From the NCBI RefSeq assembly GCF_012221945.1, contig NZ_CP032549.1, positions 2,976,001-3,040,000 of the forward strand: a DNA stretch of 64,000 nt. The letters run 5' to 3'. This stretch comes from Glutamicibacter mishrai. Its GTDB lineage: Bacteria; Actinomycetota; Actinomycetes; Actinomycetales; Micrococcaceae. Shown piece after piece: positions 8,473-16,692 of this stretch. Every line of letters begins with the position of its first letter. Within the stretch, counting starts at the first letter, position 1. The position numbers and the translations under genes are program-made. The notes below the pieces were generated by a model. The model ran no database searches. It was not told the origin of the DNA and saw only the letters and a list, made by a program, of their open reading frames with translations.

Positions 8473-9369
8473 GTGAGCGAGGAACAGGGAAGCAAGCACC
8501 GCGGCGCAGGGATGCTCAAGGAGCCCCGCCCGGTGGGTCCGACCGGTAAGCCGTTGACAGAATTCCCGGTGCCAGCCCCACTGCCATCGCATGGCCCGGC
8601 CCGCGTGATCGCCATGGTGAACCAGAAGGGTGGAGTGGGCAAGACGACCTCCACCATCAACCTGGCCGCCGCGCTCGCCGAATACGGGCGCAAGGTGCTG
8701 CTGGTGGACTTCGACCCGCAGGGCGCGCTTTCCGCAGGCTTCGGCACCAACCCGCACGAAATGGACATCACCGTTTACAACGTGCTGATGGACCGGCAGG
8801 TGAAGATCACCGATGCGATCCTGCACACCGATGTGGAGAACATCGATCTGCTGCCGGCCAACATCGATCTGTCCGCCGCCGAAGTGCAGCTGGTCAACGA
8901 GGTCGCCCGCGAGCAGGTGCTCGAACGCGCGCTGCGCCACGTGATCGACGACTACGATGTGGTGCTGATCGACTGCCAGCCATCATTGGGCCTGCTGACC
9001 ATCAACGCGCTCACCGCGGCCCATGGCGTGATCATCCCATTGACCGCAGAGTTCTTCGCCCTGCGTGCCGTGGCATTGCTGATGGAGACCATCGACAAGG
9101 TCAAGGACCGGCTGAACCAGGTCCTGGAGCTTGATGGCGTGGTGGCCACCATGTACGACGCCCGCACGCTGCACAGCCGCGAAGTGATCACCCGCTTGGA
9201 TGAAGCCTTCGGGGACAAGCTCTTCGAGACGGTCATCAAGCGCACCATCAAATTCGCCGATGCGAACGTCGCGGCCGAACCGATTACCAGCTATGCGGCG
9301 AACCATCCCGGCGCCGAGGCCTACCGCAATCTGGCGCGCGAACTGATTTGGCGCGGTGGCGCCCCGTAA
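8473..9369 (+). CDS. ParA-like ATPase of the scpAB cluster (PldP type)
   Basis: A 298-residue ParA/MinD-type ATPase. After a roughly 45-residue Pro-rich N-terminus come the deviant Walker A VNQKGGVGKTT, switch I DFDPQGALSAG and Walker B VVLIDCQPSLG. No parB lies beside it. In actinobacteria a ParA paralogue heads the scpA-scpB-rluB-cmk-der cluster (PldP in Corynebacterium), where it is linked to division and nucleoid positioning. The GTG start at 8473 has only a weak ribosome site, but homologous sequence begins here. Its stop codon shares one base with the scpA start (TAATG), which indicates coupling. Confidence 0.87.
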   Translation: MSEEQGSKHRGAGMLKEPRPVGPTGKPLTEFPVPAPLPSHGPARVIAMVNQKGGVGKTTSTINLAAALAEYGRKVLLVDFDPQGALSAGFGTNPHEMDITVYNVLMDRQVKITDAILHTDVENIDLLPANIDLSAAEVQLVNEVAREQVLERALRHVIDDYDVVLIDCQPSLGLLTINALTAAHGVIIPLTAEFFALRAVALLMETIDKVKDRLNQVLELDGVVATMYDARTLHSREVITRLDEAFGDKLFETVIKRTIKFADANVAAEPITSYAANHPGAEAYRNLARELIWRGGAP

Positions 9370-10268
9370 TGAGCACAGCGCTCACCGAGCAAACCGCCAA
9401 CGATTCCACACCGCCAGCTGAGGCTGAGCAGGAATCGTCTGGCGGTTTTCGCCTTGCCCTGGAGAATTTCAATGGGCCCTTCGACCTCCTGCTGCACCTG
9501 ATCACCCAGCGCGAGCTGGACATCACCGAGGTGGCGCTGGCTGAAGTGACCGATGAATTCATCGCCTATCTGCGTGAGCTCCAAGCCAGCTTGGCCGAAG
9601 GCAACGACGGGATGAGGGTCCTGGATGAGACCACCGAATTCCTGGTGGTCGCTTCCACTTTGCTGGATCTGAAGGCGGCGCGATTGCTGCCCCGCGGCGA
9701 AATGGCCGATGAGGAGGACTTCGAGCTGCTTGAGGCCCGCGATCTGCTCTTTGCCCGGTTGCTGCAGTACAAGGCCTTCAAGCAGGCCGCGGAATTCCTG
9801 GGCGAGCGCTATGAGATCGAAGGCTCGCGCCATCCGCGCGAGGTGTCGCTGGAGCCCCAGTTCGCTTCGCTGCTCCCCGAATTGATTTTCACCATCGGAC
9901 CCGACGCCCTGGCGGCGCTGGCAGCCAACGCCCTGGCGCCCAAGGAGGAGCCGATCACCGAAGTGGGGATCGGGCACCTGCATGGGGCCAACGTCACCAT
10001 CGCCGAGGAAGCCGAGGCCATCACCGCGCTGCTCCAGGCGCGCGGCCCGCTGGACTTCCGCGAAGTGGTTGCTGACGCTTCGGCGCATCTGGTGGTCGTG
10101 GTGCGTTTTCTGGCATTGTTGGAGATGTTCCGGCAGCGCGCAATCAGCTTCGAGCAAGAGGGTCCGCTCGGTCCGTTGCGGATCAGCCTGGCCTCGGAAT
10201 CCACCTTCGATGCCGAAGCCGTGCAAGACGAGTATGAGGGAAGCGGGGGTGAGCTGAATCATGAGTGA
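9369..10268 (+). CDS. scpA: Segregation and condensation protein ScpA
   Basis: A 299-residue kleisin subunit of the SMC-ScpAB condensin. The N-terminal domain begins with FNGPFDLLLHLITQRELDITEVALAEVTDEFIAYL, the conserved SMC-neck-binding helices (described here in part, about residues 38-70). An acidic middle linker and a C-terminal winged helix (about 220-285) bind the SMC head. The ATG at 9369 overlaps the parA stop; its own stop overlaps scpB by eight bases. It acts in chromosome compaction and segregation. Confidence 0.93.
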   Translation: MSTALTEQTANDSTPPAEAEQESSGGFRLALENFNGPFDLLLHLITQRELDITEVALAEVTDEFIAYLRELQASLAEGNDGMRVLDETTEFLVVASTLLDLKAARLLPRGEMADEEDFELLEARDLLFARLLQYKAFKQAAEFLGERYEIEGSRHPREVSLEPQFASLLPELIFTIGPDALAALAANALAPKEEPITEVGIGHLHGANVTIAEEAEAITALLQARGPLDFREVVADASAHLVVVVRFLALLEMFRQRAISFEQEGPLGPLRISLASESTFDAEAVQDEYEGSGGELNHE

Positions 10269-10851
10269 GATTGCACCCATTGACCAGCTGCCAGGAGGCC
10301 TGGAATCGGGCCTCGAAGCGGTGCTGATGGTGGCCGACATCCCCGTCAGTTCGGCGCGTTTGGCCGAAATCTTCCAGGTGCCCACCGCGCGGGTTGCCGA
10401 AGCTTTGGAGAAGTTGGCGACCGAGTATGATGGAAAGGATCGCCCGCGCGGATTTGAACTGCGTCGTGTCGCCTCCGGGTGGCGTTTCTATACGCGCAGC
10501 GATTACGCCGATTTCGTCTCCAGCTTTGTGCTCGACGGGCAGAGCGCGCGCTTGTCGCAGGCCGCCTTGGAAACCCTGGCTGTCATTGCTTACCGACAGC
10601 CGGTCTCGCGTGGACGTATTTCGGCGATTCGAGGTGTGAACGTCGATTCTGTGGTGCGCACATTGCTCACCCGCGGATTGATCACGGAGTATCCGGAAAC
10701 TGGTGATGGCGGTGCCACGCTGTACCAGACCACCGAATACTTCCTGGAACGACTGGGATTGGGCTCGCTAGATGAGTTGCCTGCGCTATCCCCGTATCTT
10801 CCTGGGGTGGCCGATCTTGAATCGCTCGATTCGGCAACCTACGACGACTAA
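10261..10851 (+). CDS. scpB: Segregation and condensation protein ScpB
   Basis: A 196-residue partner of ScpA with two winged-helix domains. Conserved segments are GLEAVLMVADIPVS at the N-terminus, QAALETLAVIAYRQPVSR and IRGVNVDSVVRTLLTRGLI in the second domain. It dimerises and binds the ScpA linker, regulating SMC ATPase and DNA entry. It overlaps scpA by eight bases, a typical coupled arrangement. Confidence 0.93.
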   Translation: MSEIAPIDQLPGGLESGLEAVLMVADIPVSSARLAEIFQVPTARVAEALEKLATEYDGKDRPRGFELRRVASGWRFYTRSDYADFVSSFVLDGQSARLSQAALETLAVIAYRQPVSRGRISAIRGVNVDSVVRTLLTRGLITEYPETGDGGATLYQTTEYFLERLGLGSLDELPALSPYLPGVADLESLDSATYDD

Positions 10852-10950
10852 GTAGCAGCCAGCTGGCGGCTACAACGGACTAACCACGCGTGAAGCCCCC
10901 AATCCATGGGCCCGCGCAGTGAAACGCAACAGCAAGGGACACAGCGAAGC

Positions 10951-12015
10951 ATGAGCAGGGGATCATCCTCCGGCCGCACACCACGCGGCAACAATTCCAA
11001 CTTCGGCGGCAAGCCGGCAGGCGGCCGCGGCAAGGCGCAGGGCGGCAAGTCCTTCGGCGAGAAGCCATACGACAAGACCGCCAAGCCAGGAGCCAAGTCG
11101 GGTTCGGCCAAGTCGAACTCGGCCAAGCGCAACACCTCCGCCGTGCGCAAGAACTCCGAGCGCGCCTTCGGCAAGGAGCGCTTCGGCAATTCGGTGCCGA
11201 CCAACTACGCCCGTCCAACCCAGCGCGCTCGCGCCCAGGCTCGCGCCGAGAACCAGGCGACCCGCGAGGCCAACGGCGAAATGCAGGACGGCATCCGCCT
11301 GCAAAAGGCCATGGCCAACGCCGGTGTCGCCTCGCGCCGCGTCTGCGAAGAGATGATCCTCGAAGGCCGCGTTGAGGTCAACGGTAGCCTCGTGGTCGAG
11401 CTGGGCACCCGCGTGGACCCGGCCAAGGATTCCATCCACGTTGATGGCATGCGCATCCAGATGAACCAGGCCAACCGCTACTACGTGTTCAACAAGCCGA
11501 AGCACGTGATGTGCACGATGGACGACCCGGAAGGCCGTCGCACCATCGCCGACTACTTCAAGAACGAGCACCACTCGCAGCGCCTGTTCCACGTTGGACG
11601 CCTGGACTACAAGACCGAGGGCGTGCTGATCCTGACCAACGACGGCGAGCTTGCCAACCGCCTGCAGCACCCGAAGTACGAAGTGCCCAAGACCTATCTG
11701 GTGCAGATCCCCGGCCCGCTGCCACGTGCAGTGAGCAACCAGCTGCGCGAAGGCATCAAGCTGGAAGACGGCTGGATCAAGGTTGATGACCTGAAGATCA
11801 TCGCCACCACCCCGAAGAACGTCATGGTCGAGGTGACCCTGCACTCGGGCCGCAACCGCATCGTGCGCCGCATGTTCGACGCTGTCGGGCACCCGGTCCA
11901 GCGCCTGGTGCGCGTCGCCGTGGGGCCGATCCTGCTGGGCGACCAGAAGCAGGGCACCATCCGCTCCCTGGGCAACCAGGAAGTCGGGCACCTGATGGCC
12001 ATGGTGGGGATGTAA
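10951..12015 (+). CDS. rluB: 23S rRNA pseudouridine synthase RluB
   Basis: A 354-residue RsuA/RluB-family enzyme. Residues 1 to about 105 are a low-complexity basic tail rich in Gly, Lys, Ser and Arg, probably disordered and RNA-binding. An S4 domain follows (RLQKAMANAGVASRRVCEEM). The catalytic domain has GRLDYKTEGVLILTNDG with the nucleophilic aspartate near 219. It makes the helix-89-region pseudouridine in 23S rRNA by family analogy. ATG 10951 is preferred because the tail composition starts there; ATG 10906 in the same frame is the alternative. It lies in the conserved scpAB-rluB-cmk-der series. Confidence 0.9.
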   Translation: MSRGSSSGRTPRGNNSNFGGKPAGGRGKAQGGKSFGEKPYDKTAKPGAKSGSAKSNSAKRNTSAVRKNSERAFGKERFGNSVPTNYARPTQRARAQARAENQATREANGEMQDGIRLQKAMANAGVASRRVCEEMILEGRVEVNGSLVVELGTRVDPAKDSIHVDGMRIQMNQANRYYVFNKPKHVMCTMDDPEGRRTIADYFKNEHHSQRLFHVGRLDYKTEGVLILTNDGELANRLQHPKYEVPKTYLVQIPGPLPRAVSNQLREGIKLEDGWIKVDDLKIIATTPKNVMVEVTLHSGRNRIVRRMFDAVGHPVQRLVRVAVGPILLGDQKQGTIRSLGNQEVGHLMAMVGM

Positions 12016-12018
12016 CCC

Positions 12019-13119
12019 ATGGCGTCCTCTCACCTTGCCGGCCCGGTTCTGGTCATCGGCACCGGGTTGCTGGGCACCTCGGTGGGACTGGGCCTGCGCG
12101 CCAAAGGCGTGCCGGTCTACCTTTCCGATGTCTCACCGACCGCCGCTGGCGTAGCGCAGGACATCGGAGCCGGCGTGCTGCTCGAACAGCGCGCCATCGC
12201 CCCGGAACTCGTGGTCATCGGCGCGCCGCCGGACGTCACCGCGAACCTGGTGGCCGACGCGCTCTTGGCGTACCCCAACGCCACCGTGGTGGACATCGCC
12301 AGCGTGAAGGGCTCGATCCTTTCCGCGGTCCTGGCAGATGAGCGTCTGAGCCCGGCCGAGACTTCCCGCTATGTGGGCACCCACCCCATGGCAGGTCGTG
12401 AAAAGTCGGGCCCGGCCGCCGCACGCGGCGAGCTGTTCACCTCCATGCCATGGGTGATCTGCGCTCATCAGGGGGCGGATCCGGCACGGGTGAAGGTCGC
12501 CGAATCCCTGGCGATCGACCTTGGCGCCACCATGCATCGCATGTCGGTCACCGAACATGACCAGTCCGTGGCCCTGATCAGCCACTTCCCGCAGGCGGCC
12601 AGCTCGATGATCGCCTCGCGGCTGCTGAATGCCGAGGCCCATCAGCTGGCATTGGCCGGCAACGGGCTGCGGGATACCACGCGCATCGCGGCCAGCGACG
12701 AAAAGCTGTGGATCCAGATTTTCTCGCACAACGCCCAAGCGCTGGTGCCGATCTTGACCGGGATGAAAGAAGACCTGGACCGGTTGATCAACACCTTGAG
12801 CAACCCGCAGGGCCCTGGCGCGCTGCTGGACCTCTCGCAGCTGATGACCGAGGGCAACGCCGGCAAGGCGCGCATTCCGGGCAAGCACGGCGCCCCGCCT
12901 CAAGCCTTCGCGCTGGTCACGGTGCTGGTCGACGACCGCCCGGGACAGATCGCGCAACTGCTGGCCGACATCGGCGAGGCCGGCATTAATATTGAAGATT
13001 TGCGCATGGAGCACTCTGCCGGCCACCAGGTCGGCATGGTGGATGTTTCGGTGGTCCCCGGACGCCGCGACGAACTGATTGACGTATTGACTACGAACGG
13101 ATGGAAAGTAGCCCAGTGA
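12019..13119 (+). CDS. tyrA: Prephenate dehydrogenase TyrA with C-terminal ACT domain
   Basis: A 366-residue NAD(P)-dependent dehydrogenase for tyrosine synthesis. The Rossmann motif is VIGTGLLGTSVGLGL at the N-terminus. GTHPMAGREKSG carries the catalytic His region and HDQSVALISHFPQ is conserved in the helical dimer domain. Residues about 295-360 form an ACT domain (LVDDRPGQIAQLLADIGEAGINIEDL), the usual site of feedback control by tyrosine. The ATG at 12019 begins 3 bp after the rluB stop; its TGA overlaps the GTG start of cmk. Confidence 0.92.
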   Translation: MASSHLAGPVLVIGTGLLGTSVGLGLRAKGVPVYLSDVSPTAAGVAQDIGAGVLLEQRAIAPELVVIGAPPDVTANLVADALLAYPNATVVDIASVKGSILSAVLADERLSPAETSRYVGTHPMAGREKSGPAAARGELFTSMPWVICAHQGADPARVKVAESLAIDLGATMHRMSVTEHDQSVALISHFPQAASSMIASRLLNAEAHQLALAGNGLRDTTRIAASDEKLWIQIFSHNAQALVPILTGMKEDLDRLINTLSNPQGPGALLDLSQLMTEGNAGKARIPGKHGAPPQAFALVTVLVDDRPGQIAQLLADIGEAGINIEDLRMEHSAGHQVGMVDVSVVPGRRDELIDVLTTNGWKVAQ

Positions 13120-13796
13120 GCACCTTGAACAACGACCAGCTCGTCATCGCCATCGACGGCCCTAGCGGCTCTGGCAAGTCTTCGGTCTCCAAGGCCGTCG
13201 CCCGTGAATTGGGTGCCGCCTACCTGGATACCGGCGCGATGTACCGTGCCATCACCTACTCGGTGCTCGCCGATGGAACCGACCTGGCAGACGCCAGCGC
13301 GATCGCCCAGGCCGTGCGCGACGCACAGCTGGAGATCTCGGTGGACCCGGACGCCGAATTGGTGAAGATCGGTGGTGTCGATGTCACCAGCGCCATCCGC
13401 GAACCGCGCATTTCCGAGCAGGTTTCCACCGTGGCCACCAACCTGGATGCCCGCGCCGAACTGGTGCGCCGCCAGCAGGAAATCATTAACGCCAACGCGC
13501 GCATCGTGGCCGAAGGCCGCGACATCACCACCGTGGTGGCTCCGGATGCCGACGCCCGCATCCTGCTGACCGCTTCGGAAGAAGCGCGTTTGCGCCGCCG
13601 TGGCCTGCAGCTGGGCGGAACCCAGAACGACTCGCAGCTGGCCAACCAGGTGCTGGCCCGCGACGCCAAGGATTCTACCGTTGTGAACTTCACCCAGGCC
13701 GCCGATGGCGTGATGACCGTGGATTCCTCGGACCTGGATTTCGAGCAAACCATCAAGGCAGTGCTTGACGCAATCAGCACTGCAACGAAAAACTAG
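13116..13796 (+). CDS. cmk: Cytidylate kinase
   Basis: A 226-residue NMP kinase phosphorylating CMP and dCMP. The P-loop GPSGSGKSS is at about residues 15-23, followed by [12 protein letters not shown], the conserved CMP-binding segment. [22 protein letters not shown] gives the lid-region signature. The GTG at 13116 overlaps the tyrA stop (GTGA); an in-frame ATG at 13101 is the alternative. It is coupled upstream to tyrA and followed by der. Confidence 0.93.
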   Translation: MSTLNNDQLVIAIDGPSGSGKSSVSKAVARELGAAYLDTGAMYRAITYSVLADGTDLADASAIAQAVRDAQLEISVDPDAELVKIGGVDVTSAIREPRISEQVSTVATNLDARAELVRRQQEIINANARIVAEGRDITTVVAPDADARILLTASEEARLRRRGLQLGGTQNDSQLANQVLARDAKDSTVVNFTQAADGVMTVDSSDLDFEQTIKAVLDAISTATKN

Positions 13797-13861
13797 CCAC
13801 AAGCTGGTGCCCATCCTCGGCGAGAGCCGATGAAGATTACGATCGCTGTGAAGGGAAAATC

Positions 13862-15394
13862 ATGAGCGAGAACAACTCCACCCACGACGAGGAATACATC
13901 CCCGTTGGAGACGACGATATCGCCGAGCGCCTGGCCGAACTGAGCGAGGAAGAAGCCGCCATTCGCGCGCAGGCCCTGCTCAGCGGACTGGAAGATTACG
14001 AGCTGGACGAGGAAGACTCGGCCCTGCTCGCAGGTCTGGACGACTTTGATGACGACGACGCCGATGTGGTCATTCCACCGGTGTTGGCCGTGATCGGACG
14101 CCCCAACGTGGGCAAGTCCACTCTGGTCAACCGCATCCTGGGCCGTCGCGAAGCCGTGGTTGAGGACACCCCGGGTGTCACCCGCGACCGTGTGTCCTAC
14201 TCGGCCGAGTGGATGGGCCGCCCCTTCACCATCGTTGATACCGGCGGCTGGGAGCACGACGCCCGGGGCATCCATGCCTCCGTGGCCGACCAGGCGGAGA
14301 TCGCGGCAGACGTTGCCGACGCCATCCTCTTTGTCGTGGACTCGCACGTTGGCGCCACCGCCACCGACGAGGCCGTGGTGAAGATGTTGCGCAAGAAGGG
14401 CAAGCCGGTCTTCCTCGTGGCCAACAAGGTCGATGACTTCAACCAGGAAGCCGAAGCCGCCATGCTCTGGGGCCTGGGCTTCGGCCAGCCTTGGCCGGTC
14501 TCGGCCCTGCACGGCCGCGGCACCGCGGACCTGCTCGATGCCGTCATGGAGAAGCTGCCCGAGCACTCGGCATTCGGCGGCTTGATTCCATCCGGTGGTC
14601 CTCGCCGTATCGCTTTGATCGGTCGCCCGAACGTGGGCAAGTCCTCGCTGCTGAACAAGCTGGCTGGTTCCGAGCGCGTCGTCGTCGACGACTACGCTGG
14701 CACCACCCGAGACCCGGTGGATGAGCTGATCGAACTTGGTGGAAATGTCTGGCGCTTTGTTGATACCGCCGGTATCCGCCGCCGCCAGCACATGGCCGTG
14801 GGTTCGGACTACTACGCATCACTGCGCACCCAAAGCGCATTGGAAAAGGCGGAAGTGGCCGTCATCCTGCTGGCCGCGAATGAAGTGGTTTCCGAGCAGG
14901 ACGTGCGTATCATCCAGTTGGCCATTGAAGCCGGCCGCGCCATGGTGATTGTCTACAACAAGTGGGATGAAGTCGACGAAGATCGTCGCTACTACCTGGA
15001 CCAGGAGATCGAGCGCGACCTCGCGCACATCGAATGGGCGCCACGAGTGAATATTTCGGCCAAGACCGGATGGCATAAGGACAAGCTGGTTCCCGCGTTG
15101 AACACCGCGCTGGACTCGTGGGATAAGCGCATTCCCACCGGCAAGCTCAACGCCTTCCTCGGCGAACTCGTTGCAGCGCACCCGCACCCGGTGCGCGGCG
15201 GCAAGCAGCCACGTATCCTCTTCGGCACCCAGGCATCGGCTCGTCCGCCGCGCTTCGTGCTGTTCACCACCGGCTTCCTGGATCCTGGCTACCGCCGATT
15301 CATCACCCGCCGGCTGCGTGAGACCTTTGGTTTCGAGGGCACCCCGATTGAAGTTTCCATGCGAATCCGTGAACGTCGCGGCCGTAAGCGCTAG
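13862..15394 (+). CDS. der: Ribosome-assembly GTPase Der (EngA)
   Basis: A 510-residue double-GTPase protein needed for 50S subunit assembly. The two G1 loops GRPNVGKS are at about residues 79-86 and 254-261, with NKVD and NKWDE as G4 motifs and a C-terminal KH-like domain ending in basic residues. An acidic N-terminal extension of about 70 residues, rich in Asp/Glu, precedes the first GTPase, as in many actinobacterial Der proteins. AAGGGA precedes the ATG at 13862. Confidence 0.94.
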   Translation: MSENNSTHDEEYIPVGDDDIAERLAELSEEEAAIRAQALLSGLEDYELDEEDSALLAGLDDFDDDDADVVIPPVLAVIGRPNVGKSTLVNRILGRREAVVEDTPGVTRDRVSYSAEWMGRPFTIVDTGGWEHDARGIHASVADQAEIAADVADAILFVVDSHVGATATDEAVVKMLRKKGKPVFLVANKVDDFNQEAEAAMLWGLGFGQPWPVSALHGRGTADLLDAVMEKLPEHSAFGGLIPSGGPRRIALIGRPNVGKSSLLNKLAGSERVVVDDYAGTTRDPVDELIELGGNVWRFVDTAGIRRRQHMAVGSDYYASLRTQSALEKAEVAVILLAANEVVSEQDVRIIQLAIEAGRAMVIVYNKWDEVDEDRRYYLDQEIERDLAHIEWAPRVNISAKTGWHKDKLVPALNTALDSWDKRIPTGKLNAFLGELVAAHPHPVRGGKQPRILFGTQASARPPRFVLFTTGFLDPGYRRFITRRLRETFGFEGTPIEVSMRIRERRGRKR

Positions 15395-15494
15395 AGTTCG
15401 AAATTAGCCCTTCACTTGGTGTAGGGTAATAAAGGAGCTTTTGCAGACGGCACCCTTGGTTCTCACGACTTGGGGATAACGGCTGCGGAGGCAT

Positions 15495-15571
15495 CGGGCT
15501 ATGGCGCAGCTTGGTAGCGCGCCTCACTGGGGGTGAGGAGGCCGTGGGTTCAAATCCCGCTAGCCCGACCA
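15495..15571 (+). tRNA. tRNA-Pro (anticodon GGG)
   Basis: A full cloverleaf: acceptor CGGGCTA/TAGCCCG, anticodon stem CCTCA/TGAGG with loop CTGGGGG (anticodon GGG at 15529-15531), T arm GTGGG-TTCAAAT-CCCGC, and an encoded CCA end. It reads CCC and CCU proline codons. Confidence 0.96.
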
Positions 15572-15579
15572 GCTCGCAC

Positions 15580-15612
15580 AACCCCGTCGAGATCACTCTC
15601 GGCGGGGTTTTG
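15580..15612 (+). terminator. Terminator after tRNA-Pro
   Basis: AACCCCG and CGGGGTT arms with an inner TCGAGA/TCTCGG pairing, followed by TTT, directly after the tRNA. Confidence 0.8.
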
Positions 15613-15644
15613 TGATACCTAGGACAAGTTCGGAAGGGCGCCAG

Positions 15645-16487
15645 ATGCAACGTCGGTTCTACCAGGTAGATGTTTTCAGCAGCACCGCCTACAAGGGCAA
15701 TCCGCTGGGCGTGGTGCTCGATGGCGAAGAACTGGAAACACCGGCGATGCAGGACTATTCGCTGTGGTCCAATCTCTCTGAGGTCACCTACGTCCTTCCT
15801 GCCACGGATCCTAAGGTGGACTTCCGATTCCGCATTTTCGCTCGGCAGCATGAGTACCGGTTCGCGGGCCATCCAGCTCTGGGCACGGCCCGCGCGTGGC
15901 TGGAAGCCGGGGGAGTTCCGCGCGATCCGCGCCAACTCATTGTTGAATGCGGCGCAGGTTTGGTTCCGATCAACATTGATCAGGACGTGCTCTCCTTCGC
16001 CTCGCCAGCGCCCCTGCGCACCGGACCGATCGATGCTGAAGAACTGGCGGAAATACTGGAGATCCTGGATATCGAACCATCTGTGATGATCGATGCCCAA
16101 TGGGTCGACAACGGGCCAGGGTGGGCAGCGATTCTCCTGGAGAACTCGGAACGGGTGTTGGACATTGTTCCCAGGATTCCCCAGCGCACGGGCCGTTGGA
16201 AAATCGGCGTGATTGGCGCCTTGCCGCAAGAGCGGTGGCCAGAAAAATTCGAAGTCCGTGCACTGACCATAGAGGACGGGGCCTTGCGCGAGGACCCTGT
16301 GACCGGCAGCCTGAACGGTGCAGCGGCGCAGTGGCTGATCGATGCCGGATATGCAACCGCGCCTTTGACGAACCACCAGGGGACCATTGTCGGGCGCGAC
16401 GGCCAGGTGCACATGAATCTTGTCGACGACCAGCTATGGGTCGGAGGGAACAGCGCAATATTGATCAAGGGAACCATCGAGCTCTAG
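15645..16487 (+). CDS. PhzF-family isomerase/epimerase
   Basis: A 280-residue PhzF-like protein. The family fold is recognisable from YQVDVFSSTAYKGNPLGVVLD at the N-terminus, the conserved glutamate in NLSEVTYVLP (the general acid/base in PhzF), RFAGHPALGTARAWL, and DPVTGSLNGAAAQWL in the second half. PhzF in phenazine makers isomerises DHHA, but most family members are of unknown substrate. There are no phenazine genes here. ATG 15645 follows GGAAGGG. The gene stands alone after the tRNA terminator. Confidence 0.85.
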   Translation: MQRRFYQVDVFSSTAYKGNPLGVVLDGEELETPAMQDYSLWSNLSEVTYVLPATDPKVDFRFRIFARQHEYRFAGHPALGTARAWLEAGGVPRDPRQLIVECGAGLVPINIDQDVLSFASPAPLRTGPIDAEELAEILEILDIEPSVMIDAQWVDNGPGWAAILLENSERVLDIVPRIPQRTGRWKIGVIGALPQERWPEKFEVRALTIEDGALREDPVTGSLNGAAAQWLIDAGYATAPLTNHQGTIVGRDGQVHMNLVDDQLWVGGNSAILIKGTIEL

Positions 16488-16499
16488 GCTACGAAAATC

Positions 16500-16692
16500 T
16501 TGCGAGTCCCAGCCAACCGGCTTAGTCTTGAGAAATGGGCACGATAATTTCCGGGATCTATTTCCTCTAGGCAGCAGGCGGTTTTTCGCCGCTTCTTCTC
16601 CCTATACTCTTTTGCATCATTGTGATGCCCAATAATCGCCGCCTTTCGGAACTTCTGCGAGAAAGACGCCCGGCGATAGGCAGGAAAATCCC
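16500..16692 (+). promoter_or_regulatory. Structured leader of the ABC-F gene
   Basis: The 205-bp gap before the ABC-F gene holds a short ORF (16535-16570) and several hairpins: AGGCGG/CCGCTT (16576-16594), GCATCA/TGATGC (16614-16628), and a long stem ATCGCCG/CGGCGAT with inner CTTTC/GAAAG (16635-16677) that ends just before the ribosome site AGGAAA. A TATACT box lies at 16602-16607. Such leaders commonly give drug-induced attenuation in antibiotic-resistance ABC-F genes; that role is inferred here. Confidence 0.5.
16535..16570 (+). CDS. Putative 11-residue leader peptide (MGTIISGIYFL)
   Basis: ATG to TAG, reading MGTIISGIYFL, immediately upstream of the hairpins in the ABC-F leader. Hydrophobic arrest-type leader peptides control several ARE ABC-F genes. 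The ribosome site is weak, so this is a candidate only. Confidence 0.4.
   Translation: MGTIISGIYFL

Noticed and set aside
8364..8549. 61-codon ORF (MPDPKKPGSF...) overlapping the parA start
   Set aside because: It could be a leader protein, but it overlaps parA by 77 bases in another frame, has no clear ribosome site and no recognisable family.
10963..12033. 356-codon frame antisense to rluB
   Set aside because: No start signal or domain; rluB on the other strand is well supported.
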